Below, piece after piece: positions 1 to 6,952 of a DNA stretch of 20,902 nt. The stretch is from an uncultured Eubacteriales bacterium. GTDB taxonomy: Bacteria; Bacillota; Clostridia; Oscillospirales; Oscillospiraceae. Made by a program: the position numbers and the translations under genes. Under the pieces are notes generated by a model. That model was not told the origin of the DNA. It worked only from the letters and a program-made list of their open reading frames with translations, and ran no database searches. Numbering within the stretch: the stretch's first letter is position 1; every line of letters starts with the position of its first letter. The stretch lies in contig URSX01000021.1 of assembly GCA_900550615.1 (NCBI GenBank), positions 1 through 20,902 on the forward strand, written 5' to 3'.

Positions 1-6
1 AATCTG

Positions 7-37
7 AAAAGGCAGCCGGGCTATCCGGCTGCCTTTT
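7..37 (-). terminator. Hairpin terminator after the nitroreductase gene
   Basis: A perfect 13-bp inverted repeat (arms 7-19 and 25-37, 5-nt loop) with A-rich left and T-rich right ends lies just downstream of the minus-strand nitroreductase stop codon at 43-45. Its symmetry means it could also end a plus-strand transcript entering from the left of the window. Confidence 0.85.
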
Positions 38-42
38 GCTTT

Positions 43-579
43 TTACAGAACGGTATAAAACTCCTCCAGAGGCTTGCGCGCAGCGTGCAGTCTGCTGGGA
101 TGAGCACCCTCCGCCGGGTAGCCCACCGGCAGCAGGGCGATGGGTGTGCGGCCCGCCAGCTCCGGCAGCTCCTGGCGGAGCCTCTCCGGGTCGAACACGC
201 CCACATAGGTGGTGCCCAGGCCCAGGTCGGCGGCTTGCAGCATAATTTGCGTGGTGGCGATGGCGGCGTCGATCTCGCCGTGGTTTTTCTCGTCGACGCC
301 CGTGCGCACCCAGGCGGCGGACTCGTCATAGCACACCACCAGCACCACCGGCGCGCCGAAGTGCATACTGGTGCAGCGGTTCACCCGCTCCAGGGCCTCC
401 GGACTTCTGCACACCAGCACATGCTGGGGCTGGTTATTATGGGCAGTGGGGGCGGACTGGGCCGCCTGCAGCAGCAGGCGCAGCTTCTCCTCCTCGATGG
501 GCCGAGGGTCAAACTTCCGCAGGGAATAGCGCGCCTGAGTCAGTTCTTTAAAGTCTATTTTTTCGTCTCCTCTCAGCAA
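43..579 (-). CDS. Nitroreductase family protein (FMN-dependent oxidoreductase)
   Basis: A short (about 171-178 residue) member of the nitroreductase family, FMN flavoproteins that reduce nitro compounds or quinones with NAD(P)H; the natural substrate cannot be told from sequence. Visible family signatures are ARYSLRKF (16-23, FMN phosphate contact), SAPTAHNNQP (42-51), GLGTTYVGVFDP (120-131) and LPVGYP (150-155). The start is uncertain. The listed one is a TTG at 579 that overlaps the metG stop codon and has no Shine-Dalgarno of its own. The family alignment wants the protein to begin at the residue before DFKEL, which is an ATA codon at 556-558, placed 8 nt after a good AGGAG (567-571). Either reinitiation from metG at TTG or a non-standard or mutated ATA start is possible. 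The gene is last in the metG transcript and is followed by a terminator. Confidence 0.9.
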   Translation of the reverse strand: MLRGDEKIDFKELTQARYSLRKFDPRPIEEEKLRLLLQAAQSAPTAHNNQPQHVLVCRSPEALERVNRCTSMHFGAPVVLVVCYDESAAWVRTGVDEKNHGEIDAAIATTQIMLQAADLGLGTTYVGVFDPERLRQELPELAGRTPIALLPVGYPAEGAHPSRLHAARKPLEEFYTVL

Positions 580-2537
580 AGCTTGGCGCCGGCGGGGATG
601 GAGTCATCCAGAAGCAGCAGGTGCAGCTTTTCCTCGCCCTTTTCCTTGTGTACGGCGGAAATGAGCATGCCGCAGGAGGGAATACCCATCATCTTCCGGG
701 CGGGGAGATTCAAAATGGCCACGGCGGTCTTGCCCACCAGCTCCTCCGGCTCATAGTAGTGGTGGATGCCGGAGACGATGGTACGGTCGGTGCCGGAGCC
801 GTCGTCCAGGGTAAATTTCAGGAGCTTATCGCTCTTTTTCACCGCTTCACAGGCCTTGATCTTCACGGCCCGGAAGTCGGAGCGGCAGAAGGTGTCAAAG
901 TCTACCTCCTCCTGCTCGAAGGGCTCCACCTCCAGGGCGGGCAGGTGAGCCTTTTTCTGGGCCTCCTGCATGGCGTCCAGCTCCGCCAGAGCCTTGGCGG
1001 TGTCGATGCGGGGGAAGAGGGCCTCGCCCTTGCGGACGGTGACGGTAGGATTCAGATGGCCCCAGGTCTCGGCGCTCTCCCAGGTGCGGCAGCCCTGGCA
1101 GGCACCGATCTGGTCGAAGATCTTGCCGCAGCTGTCGGGCATGAAGGGGGTCAGCAGGACGGTGCAGATGCGCACGGTCTCCAGCAGGTTATAGAGGACG
1201 GTAGCAAGGCGGGCCTCTTTGCCCTCCTCCTTGGCCAGCTTCCAGGGGGCGTTCTCGTCGATATACTTATTGGCCCGGTCAATGACCTTGAAGATCTCCT
1301 CCAGGCCGTTTTGCAGCTGGAGCTTGTCCATCTCGGCCTCGTAGCGATCCCGCAGGCCGCAGGCCAGCTTCTTCAGCTCACAGTCGGCAGGGTTATCCTC
1401 GCGATTTTCAGGCAGGGTGCCGCCAAAATACTTCTCCACCATGGCGCAGGTACGGCTGACCAGATTGCCCAGGTCGTTGGCCAGGTCCACATTGATGGTG
1501 TTGATGAGCAGCTCGTTGGAGAAGTTGCCATCGGTGCCGAAGGGGAAGGTGCGCAGCAGGAAGAAGCGCAGAGCATCCACGCCGAACATCTCCGCCAGGA
1601 CATAGGGATCCACCACATTGCCCTTGGACTTGGACATCTTGCCGCCGTCAATGACCAGCCAGCCGTGGCCGTACACATGCTTGGGCAGAGGCATTTCCAT
1701 GCTCATGAGCATGGCGGGCCAGATGATGGAGTGGAAACGGACGATCTCCTTGCCCACAATGTGATAATCCGCGGGCCAATACTTATCGTAATCGTCGTAC
1801 TGCTCGTTGCAGAAGCCCAGGGCGGTGCAGTAGTTGAACAGGGCGTCCACCCACACATAGACCACATGGCCCGGGTCAAAGTCCACGGGAATGCCCCAGG
1901 TGAAGCTGGTGCGGCTGACACACAGGTCCTCAAGGCCGGGCTTAATGAAGTTATTCACCATCTCATTGACACGGCTGCGGGGCTGGAGGAAGTCGGTATC
2001 CTCCAGGAGATGCTGCACCCGGTCTGCGTACTTGCTCAGGCGGAAGAAGTAGGCCTCCTCCTGGGCATCGTGAACCTCCCGGCCGCAGTCAGGGCACTTG
2101 CCGTCCACCAGCTGGCTCTCGGTCCAGAAGCTCTCGCAGGGGGTGCAGTACTTGCCCTTGTAGGCGCCCTTGTAGATGTCGCCCTTTTCGTACATCTTCT
2201 TGAAGATCTTCTGCACGGCCCGGCAGTGATAGTCATCGGTGGTGCGGATGAAGCGGTCATTGGAAATATTCATCAGCTTCCAAAGGTCCCGCACACCCTT
2301 TTCGCCGTTTACGATCTTATCCACAAAGGCCTGGGGGGTCATGCCGGCTTCTTCGGCCTTGGTCTCGATCTTCTGGCCGTGCTCGTCAGTGCCGGTGAGG
2401 AACATGACATCATAGCCCTGAAGCCGTTTATACCGGGCGATGGCATCCGTGGCCACGGTGCAGTAGCTATGGCCGATATGGAGCTTGTCGGACGGGTAGT
2501 AGATAGGGGTGGTGATGTAGAATTTTTTCTTTTCCAT
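573..2537 (-). CDS. metG: Methionine-tRNA ligase (long form with C-terminal tRNA-binding domain)
   Basis: Charges tRNA-Met with methionine in the cytoplasm. The 654-residue protein shows the class I synthetase signatures HIGH (20-23) and KMSKS (300-304). The four zinc-knuckle cysteines are present at 131, 134, 148 and 151 (CTPC and CPDC). The last ~105 residues form a Trbp111-like EMAP/OB-fold tRNA-binding domain beginning near DFRAVKIKACEAV, typical of the dimeric Bacillus/clostridial enzyme. The open frame extends upstream to 2693, but the ATG at 2537 is the real start: it opens with the family N-terminus KKFYITTPIYYPS and has AAGGAG about 10 nt upstream. A 7-bp hairpin (2558-2564 with 2574-2580) sits immediately before that ribosome site. 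No T-box consensus is visible in the leader. Confidence 0.97.
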   Translation of the reverse strand: MEKKKFYITTPIYYPSDKLHIGHSYCTVATDAIARYKRLQGYDVMFLTGTDEHGQKIETKAEEAGMTPQAFVDKIVNGEKGVRDLWKLMNISNDRFIRTTDDYHCRAVQKIFKKMYEKGDIYKGAYKGKYCTPCESFWTESQLVDGKCPDCGREVHDAQEEAYFFRLSKYADRVQHLLEDTDFLQPRSRVNEMVNNFIKPGLEDLCVSRTSFTWGIPVDFDPGHVVYVWVDALFNYCTALGFCNEQYDDYDKYWPADYHIVGKEIVRFHSIIWPAMLMSMEMPLPKHVYGHGWLVIDGGKMSKSKGNVVDPYVLAEMFGVDALRFFLLRTFPFGTDGNFSNELLINTINVDLANDLGNLVSRTCAMVEKYFGGTLPENREDNPADCELKKLACGLRDRYEAEMDKLQLQNGLEEIFKVIDRANKYIDENAPWKLAKEEGKEARLATVLYNLLETVRICTVLLTPFMPDSCGKIFDQIGACQGCRTWESAETWGHLNPTVTVRKGEALFPRIDTAKALAELDAMQEAQKKAHLPALEVEPFEQEEVDFDTFCRSDFRAVKIKACEAVKKSDKLLKFTLDDGSGTDRTIVSGIHHYYEPEELVGKTAVAILNLPARKMMGIPSCGMLISAVHKEKGEEKLHLLLLDDSIPAGAKLC

Positions 2538-2764
2538 GGGTTTATATCTCCTTTTCCGCCGCTCCGAATGGAAGAGCGGCTTAAAATTGTGGATGGGGTT
2601 TTGCAAGGGGGCGGTGGAGGCGGGCCGATGTGGGGAGCGAGCTGAGCGCTGCCAGTGGCAGAGGGAGCGAAGTGAGCGAGTGGCCGCGGTCAAAATTTCC
2701 AGCGTCCGCCGTAAGGCAGCGCAGAAATTTTGGGCACCGCAACAGGGACATCCGTTCCCCCGTC
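2538..2764. repeat. Palindrome-rich intergenic element between ybeY and metG (candidate dispersed repeat)
   Basis: This 227-bp gap has no plausible gene but holds nested symmetry. CAAAATTTC (2691-2699) and GAAATTTTG (2724-2732) are a perfect 9-bp inverted repeat that encloses a smaller GCC-gtaa-GGC hairpin. CTGCCA and TGGCAG (2649-2661) form a second small stem. GGAGCGA motifs recur around 2634-2670, followed by GTGAGCGAG (2672-2680). A third hairpin lies at 2558-2580 next to the metG ribosome site. The first stem could act as a terminator or attenuator between ybeY and metG, although no long T-run follows it. Its make-up resembles a mobile intergenic (REP/MITE-like) element; copies elsewhere cannot be checked here. 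Confidence 0.5.
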
Positions 2765-3259
2765 TTATCTCTCCAGTCCCAGCACCGCCATAATGGCCTC
2801 CTCTCGTGCCCGCATCTGCTTTTTCATGGCCCCCTCGTCCAGGTGGTCATACCCCAGCAGATGCAGCACCGAGTGGGTCACCAGATATGCCAGCTCCCGC
2901 CGCCTCGAGTGTCCGTACTCCTTGGCCTGGGCCGCTACCCGCTCCATGGACAGCACCATGTCCCCCAGGGGGATCAGTCCCGTCCCCGGGTCTGCGTCCT
3001 CCTCTGTGGGCAGATCCCCCGGCGTCAGGTCAAACTCCGGGAAGCTCAGCACATCCGTGGGCCTGTCCACATTGCGCATGTCCCGGTTGATCCGGTGGAT
3101 GCCCTCGTCGTTTGTCAGCAGCACGTCCACCTCGCAGGGAAGTTCCATCCCCTCCGCCGCCAAAGCCATGCGGATGGTCCGGCGGATGAGGGCGCAGTTG
3201 CCGTCCGATGCCGCCCCGGGCACGTCGGCGGTAACGGGGATGTAGTGAGTCTTTCTCAT
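2765..3259 (-). CDS. ybeY: Endoribonuclease YbeY (rRNA maturation factor)
   Basis: A zinc-dependent single-strand endoribonuclease involved in 16S rRNA 3'-end maturation and ribosome quality control. The 164-residue protein carries the diagnostic metal-binding H-x3-H-x5-H motif as HSVLHLLGYDH (H129, H133, H139), plus the family segments NVDRPTDVLSFP (63-74) and GDMVLS (99-104). The ATG at 3259 overlaps the phoH stop as ATGA, so translation is probably coupled; a GAGGAG ribosome site lies inside the end of phoH. The phoH-ybeY pairing is a classic bacterial neighbourhood and supports the call. Confidence 0.96.
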   Translation of the reverse strand: MRKTHYIPVTADVPGAASDGNCALIRRTIRMALAAEGMELPCEVDVLLTNDEGIHRINRDMRNVDRPTDVLSFPEFDLTPGDLPTEEDADPGTGLIPLGDMVLSMERVAAQAKEYGHSRRRELAYLVTHSVLHLLGYDHLDEGAMKKQMRAREEAIMAVLGLER

Positions 3260-4215
3260 TTCTTTTTCTTCTCCTCAAACTTGGCGTAGGCCTCGATGAT
3301 CCGCTGCACCATGACGTGCCGCACCACGTCGTTCTGGGTCAGGCGGCAGATGCCCACGCCCTCCACGCCGTCCAGCACCCGCATGGCCTCCTTCAGGCCG
3401 CTGGGCTTGTCGCTGGGCAGGTCGATCTGTGTCACGTCGCCGGTGATGACTACCCGGGAGCCAAAGCCCATTCTCGTCAGGAACATTTTCATCTGCTCCC
3501 GGCTGGTGTTCTGCGCCTCGTCCAGAATGATGAAGCTGTCGTCCAGAGTGCGCCCCCGCATGTAGGCCAGGGGTGCCACCTCAATGTTCCCCTTTTCCAG
3601 ATATTTCTGATAGGTCTCCGGCCCCAGCATATCAAACAGGGCGTCGTACAGGGGCCGCAGGTAGGGGTCAACTTTACTCTGCAAGTCCCCGGGCAGAAAG
3701 CCCAGCCGCTCTCCGGCCTCCACTGCCGGCCGGGTGAGGATGATGCGGCTGACCTCCTTTTCCCGGAAGGCGGCCACAGCCGCCGCCACGGCCAGATAAG
3801 TCTTGCCCGTGCCCGCCGGCCCCACGCCGATGGTCACCGGGCAGGTCTGAATGGTCTTTATGTAGTCCTTTTGCCCGATGGTCTTGGGCTTGATGGGCCT
3901 GCCCTTGGCGCTGATGCACACCACGTCCCTTGTCAGCTCGTCGATGCGGTCCAATTGCCCGCTGCGGCACAGACCGATGACGTAGCGCACGTGCTGTTCG
4001 CCCACATTCTCCCCCCGGGAGATGAGCCGCAGCAGGGCCTCAATAGCCTTTTCCGCCAGCATGGTGTCCTCCGGCTCGCCGCTGATGATGAGCTGCTCCT
4101 CCCGGTTCACCACCGATACATGAAATTCGTTCTCCAGCAGTCTGATGTTCTCGTCAAAAGAGCCGAACAGGCTCACTGCTTCCTCCATGCGCTCCAGACT
4201 GATGCGCTGCTCCAT
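3256..4215 (-). CDS. phoH: PhoH family ATPase
   Basis: A cytoplasmic P-loop ATPase of the PhoH/PhoH-like family, thought to act in RNA metabolism with YbeY; the exact reaction is not settled. The 319-residue protein has an N-terminal KH-like region (about 1-70), Walker A GPAGTGKT (132-139), Walker B IILDEAQN (229-236) and ITGDVTQIDLP (257-267). The open frame runs to 4284, but the ATG at 4215 is the start because GAGGAGG lies 6 nt upstream and the family N-terminus follows. That ribosome site overlaps the yqfD stop codon. The gene sits inside the yqfC-yqfD-phoH-ybeY cluster, the same order as in Bacillus except that the membrane HD-hydrolase gene yqfF (pgpH), normally between phoH and ybeY, is missing. 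Confidence 0.96.
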   Translation of the reverse strand: MEQRISLERMEEAVSLFGSFDENIRLLENEFHVSVVNREEQLIISGEPEDTMLAEKAIEALLRLISRGENVGEQHVRYVIGLCRSGQLDRIDELTRDVVCISAKGRPIKPKTIGQKDYIKTIQTCPVTIGVGPAGTGKTYLAVAAAVAAFREKEVSRIILTRPAVEAGERLGFLPGDLQSKVDPYLRPLYDALFDMLGPETYQKYLEKGNIEVAPLAYMRGRTLDDSFIILDEAQNTSREQMKMFLTRMGFGSRVVITGDVTQIDLPSDKPSGLKEAMRVLDGVEGVGICRLTQNDVVRHVMVQRIIEAYAKFEEKKKK

Positions 4216-4226
4216 GGGTATCCTCC

Positions 4227-5426
4227 TCAGTTCGTTTCCTCTGCCTGCTGCACCTGCACGGGCCTGCCGATCTGCTCCAGGCACTCTGCCCGCAGCTCCA
4301 CCACCAGATAGTCTCCCGCCTCCACGGCGGAAAATTTCGTCTCCGTCACGGCGGCGTCCTTATCCAGTTGGCTCTTCAGCTGCTGCAGGAGGAGGGCCTC
4401 CCCCTCCTTCTGCGCCTGCTCCCGGCTGCGCTTGGCCGTCTGCGCGTCATAGGTCGTCACCGTCTCCTTGACCACGGTGATGGGCAGCCGCAGACCACCC
4501 GGCAGTGACAGCGGATGATAATATGTTATTTTATCACAGTTTGCACCGCATATGCTACCCCTGCCCCACAATTTTATTCTTTTTTTGCCCAGATCCACGG
4601 AGAGGGCGGACTTTTCCCGTTTTTCTCCGCTCTTTTCGCGTATTTCGAGCGGCACGGATACGGACATCGTGTACCACGTCCGGGCCGTCACCGTTCCCAA
4701 GCTGTGGGTCATGTAGGTGCGGCCCTCCTTTGGCTCGTAGATGCCGGAGATGAGCAGCTGCCCCTCCACTACGGTGCTGCCGGGGGCCGCCATGGCCCTG
4801 CCGTTCAGGGCCTGCACCTGGGTCACCAGGCCGTCCCGCTTGGCCACGATGTTCCACACGCCCGTTTTCTCCGCGATCTCCGGCGGCCTTTGCCGCTCCA
4901 CCACCTGCACGTGGGCTACGCAGCCCTTCACGTTCACCGTCAGCCAGGATATGTCGTGCAGCTCCAGCAGCACGTGGTTGCGCATATCCTCCTGGTCGAT
5001 CTCCAACCCCGGGGAGCCGATGGTGATGCCATAGTTCTCCAGGGCCCGGAGCACCGTCTCCGTGGGCACGGTCTCGTTGCCGCTGACCCGGAACTCCCAG
5101 ATGAAGAGGTTTCCGCCGAACAGCAGCAGCCAGAACAGGGCGAACCCGGCCAGCAGCACATACCGCTTCCGCATCCGCTTCCATACCGCCGGCGCGCCCC
5201 GCCGCCGCAGCACGGTGATCTCCGCCCCGGTCTGCTGGGCCACCTGCCGCAGCAGGGCGTCCTGCCGCACCGGCAGGCGCATTCGCATGCAGATCTCTGA
5301 TTCCCATGTCAGATCCCAGAACAGGATGTTTCTCGTCCCCAGCAGATTCAGCACCCGTTCCGGGCAGGCGCACTGGATCTCCACCCACTCGCTGCCCTGG
5401 AGAAAGTGGATCACTTTCTTATACAT
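4227..5426 (-). CDS. yqfD: Sporulation protein YqfD
   Basis: YqfD-family protein, needed for efficient sporulation in Bacillus and made in the mother cell; its molecular role is unknown. The 399 residues match the family size. A soluble N-terminal part (1-88) contains the family opening FLQGSEWVEI; one clear transmembrane helix spans about 89-110 (YVLLAGFALFWLLLFGG), and a long C-terminal part with a POTRA-like stretch (VSGNETVPTETVLRALENYG) follows, probably outside the cytoplasm. The ATG at 5426 is preceded by GGAG that merges with the TAA of yqfC, leaving a 1-bp gap, so the two genes are cotranslated. The call rests on family resemblance plus the yqfC-phoH context. Confidence 0.93.
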   Translation of the reverse strand: MYKKVIHFLQGSEWVEIQCACPERVLNLLGTRNILFWDLTWESEICMRMRLPVRQDALLRQVAQQTGAEITVLRRRGAPAVWKRMRKRYVLLAGFALFWLLLFGGNLFIWEFRVSGNETVPTETVLRALENYGITIGSPGLEIDQEDMRNHVLLELHDISWLTVNVKGCVAHVQVVERQRPPEIAEKTGVWNIVAKRDGLVTQVQALNGRAMAAPGSTVVEGQLLISGIYEPKEGRTYMTHSLGTVTARTWYTMSVSVPLEIREKSGEKREKSALSVDLGKKRIKLWGRGSICGANCDKITYYHPLSLPGGLRLPITVVKETVTTYDAQTAKRSREQAQKEGEALLLQQLKSQLDKDAAVTETKFSAVEAGDYLVVELRAECLEQIGRPVQVQQAEETN

Positions 5427-5427
5427 A

Positions 5428-5709
5428 TTACTCCATCAGCTCCACCTGCGTAATATATCCCGTCAGCCGCAGCTCCCCCTCGGTCATGGCCGCCAGCTGT
5501 AAATTTTTTCCTGTTATGCGCACCGTCAGCCGCCCTCCGGCCACGGCCACCTCCTCCGTACCGTAGGAGATCACGCCCCTGTGGCCGGAGAGGTAGAGCT
5601 GCCTGTTGCCGTACAGCTCCATCTGGGGCAGCCCCGCCGCCTCCTCCAGCGGCAGATCCATCCGCTCCACCGCCTCCAGACCCACCTGTGATAGCTTCCG
5701 TTTCTGCAT
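5428..5709 (-). CDS. yqfC: Sporulation protein YqfC
   Basis: A 93-residue YqfC-family protein of unknown molecular function, part of the mother-cell sigma-E programme in Bacillus. The repeating beta-type pattern fits the family (ELYGNRQLYLSGHRGVISY, then VAVAGGRLTVRITGKNL). The ATG at 5709 has AGGAGG 8 nt upstream. It is the first gene of the minus-strand run yqfC-yqfD-phoH-ybeY. I could not find a convincing sigma-E promoter upstream: a GAATATT -35-like box is present but no matching -10. Confidence 0.92.
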   Translation of the reverse strand: MQKRKLSQVGLEAVERMDLPLEEAAGLPQMELYGNRQLYLSGHRGVISYGTEEVAVAGGRLTVRITGKNLQLAAMTEGELRLTGYITQVELME

Positions 5710-5766
5710 CCCTGCTTCCTCCTACCCGCTCAAGACCGAATATTCCCTTTCCGCGCCCCTATAGGG

Positions 5767-5787
5767 TGGGGTACCCGCCGTACCCCA
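5767..5787. other. 8-bp inverted repeat in the yqfC-ylbJ divergent region
   Basis: TGGGGTAC (5767-5774) and GTACCCCA (5780-5787) form a perfect stem with a 5-nt loop. It sits about 60 bp upstream of the yqfC start. It has no T-run, so a terminator is unlikely; an operator or chance symmetry are the alternatives. Confidence 0.4.
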
Positions 5788-5885
5788 TGCCAAAAAACCT
5801 GTCATTGCGGGGGCGCACCGCGGCCGTGGCAATCCGTATTCTCCTTGCCAACCTTTACTTTCCGCTTGCAAATCCTATGCCCCGG

Positions 5886-5939
5886 CGGGGAAAAACTTGC
5901 CTGTCCGGGAAAATGCCCCCGGAAAACAGGCAAGCCCCG
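5886..5939. other. Long stem-loop upstream of ylbJ
   Basis: Three nested perfect arms make one extended hairpin: CGGGG (5886-5890) with CCCCG (5935-5939), CTTGCCTGT (5896-5904) with ACAGGCAAG (5926-5934), and CCGGG (5905-5909) with CCCGG (5918-5922). The AAAAA at 5891-5895 and AAA at 5923-5925 are one-sided bulges. There is no T-run on either side. It ends about 40 bp before the ylbJ start, so it could lie in the ylbJ leader or be a compact repeat element. Confidence 0.6.
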
Positions 5940-5980
5940 CTCCCCCGGCGCATACAGTGGTGGCGTAAGGGGGCGAGGCG

Positions 5981-6883
5981 TTGAACCGGCGAAAATGGCA
6001 GGCACTGCTTCTTGCGGGTGTTCTGGTGCTGCTGCTTGTGAGCAGCGCGGCGGCGGCCGAGGCGGTGCGCCGGGGCCTTGCCCTGTGCGTCCGATCAGTG
6101 ATCCCGGCGCTGTTTCCCTATTTTGTGGTGTCGGGGCTGTTCACCTCTCTGGGCTTTGCCGGCGGCATAGGCCGCCGTCTGGCGCCGGTGACGGAGCGGC
6201 TGTTCGGCGTGGGCGGCGCCGGAGCATCGGCCCTGTTTCTGGGCTTTCTGGGCGGTTATCCGGTGGGCGGGCGCACCGTGGGGCAGCTGTTCCGGTCTGG
6301 GGCGCTGTCCCAGCCGGAGGCGGAGCGCCTGTTGGCCTTCTGCAACAATGCCGGCCCCTCCTTCATCCTGGGTGTGGTGGGTCTGGGCTGCTTCGGGAGC
6401 CTTCGGGCAGGGGTGATTTTGTATCTGCTCCATATTCTCTCTGCCCTTCTGGTGGGGGTGCTCCTGAAGAAAAGAGACCGTCCCCGGGTGAATTTCCGCC
6501 TCCCGCTGTCGCCGCCGGAGAAATTCCTCCCCGCCTTCCTCCGTTCCGTGCAGGAGTCCGCCGATGCCATGCTCCGCCTGTGCGCCTTCGTAGTTTTTGC
6601 GCTGGTGGTGCAGACCCTGCTGGCGGGCCTGACGGGCCTGCGCCACCCGGCGGCCCTGGGCTTTATCGAACTCACCGGCGGTGTCGCCCAGCTGGGAAAC
6701 GGCCCCGGGGACTTTGTGTGGGCGGCGGTGCTTCTGGGCTGGGGCGGTCTGTCGGTTCACGGCCAGACGGCGGCGGTGCTGGACGGGACGGGTCTGAAAA
6801 TGACCCGCTATTTTTTCGGAAAAGGTCTTCAGGCGGCCATCTCCGCCGTTCTGGCATATCTGGCAGTACAGTATGTGGTGTAA
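5981..6883 (+). CDS. ylbJ: Sporulation integral membrane protein YlbJ (nucleoside recognition/Gate family)
   Basis: A polytopic membrane protein required for spore formation in Bacillus and related to SpmA/SpmB and the FeoB core; the transported substrate, if any, is unknown. The 300 residues begin with a hydrophobic helix (about 8-26) and carry the family hallmarks IPALFPYFV (41-49), GYPVGGR (92-98) and CNNAGPSFILG (121-131), then several more hydrophobic segments. It is shorter than the ~400-residue Bacillus protein. The start is a TTG at 5981, chosen because AAGGGGG lies 7 nt upstream and no in-frame ATG precedes the first helix. Its 3' end runs into a 12-bp tandem repeat, and it converges on feoB. 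Confidence 0.9.
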   Translation: MNRRKWQALLLAGVLVLLLVSSAAAAEAVRRGLALCVRSVIPALFPYFVVSGLFTSLGFAGGIGRRLAPVTERLFGVGGAGASALFLGFLGGYPVGGRTVGQLFRSGALSQPEAERLLAFCNNAGPSFILGVVGLGCFGSLRAGVILYLLHILSALLVGVLLKKRDRPRVNFRLPLSPPEKFLPAFLRSVQESADAMLRLCAFVVFALVVQTLLAGLTGLRHPAALGFIELTGGVAQLGNGPGDFVWAAVLLGWGGLSVHGQTAAVLDGTGLKMTRYFFGKGLQAAISAVLAYLAVQYVV

Positions 6884-6936
6884 ATGCTGGGTTAATTGTC
6901 GGGTAAAATGCTGGGTAAAATGCTGGGTAAAATGCT
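6877..6936. repeat. 12-bp tandem repeat (3 perfect + 2 degenerate units)
   Basis: Three identical units GGGTAAAATGCT occupy 6901-6936. Two decayed units precede them: GGTGTAAATGCT (6877-6888), which includes the ylbJ stop codon, and GGGTTAATTGTC (6889-6900). The array fills most of the short gap between the convergent ylbJ and feoB genes. Confidence 0.9.
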
Positions 6937-6952
6937 GCCTTTATGGTCGTGC

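Noticed and set aside
621..2645. 674-codon plus-strand open frame opposite metG
   Set aside because: It is antisense to an unmistakable metG. Low-complexity hydrophobic/Gly/His composition and no ribosome site; a by-product of high GC. The same applies to the long frames opposite clpC (19044-20687), argS (12235-14169), phoH (3316-4311) and feoB (6896-7843).
2538..2764. T-box or SAM riboswitch in front of metG
   Set aside because: No AGGGTGGNACCGCG-type T-box core and no recognisable SAM riboswitch pattern could be found on the minus strand.
5729..5760. Sigma-E promoter for yqfC
   Set aside because: A perfect GAATATT -35-like box exists on the minus strand, but no CATA-type -10 follows at 13-15 bp and it would sit too near the ribosome site.
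5951..5958. CATACAGT as sigma-E -10 for ylbJ
   Set aside because: No -35 resemblance 13-15 bp upstream (the position falls in the long hairpin), and the leader would start almost at the ribosome site.
6877..6936. CRISPR-like array
   Set aside because: The units are 12 bp and directly abutting, with no spacers and no cas genes.
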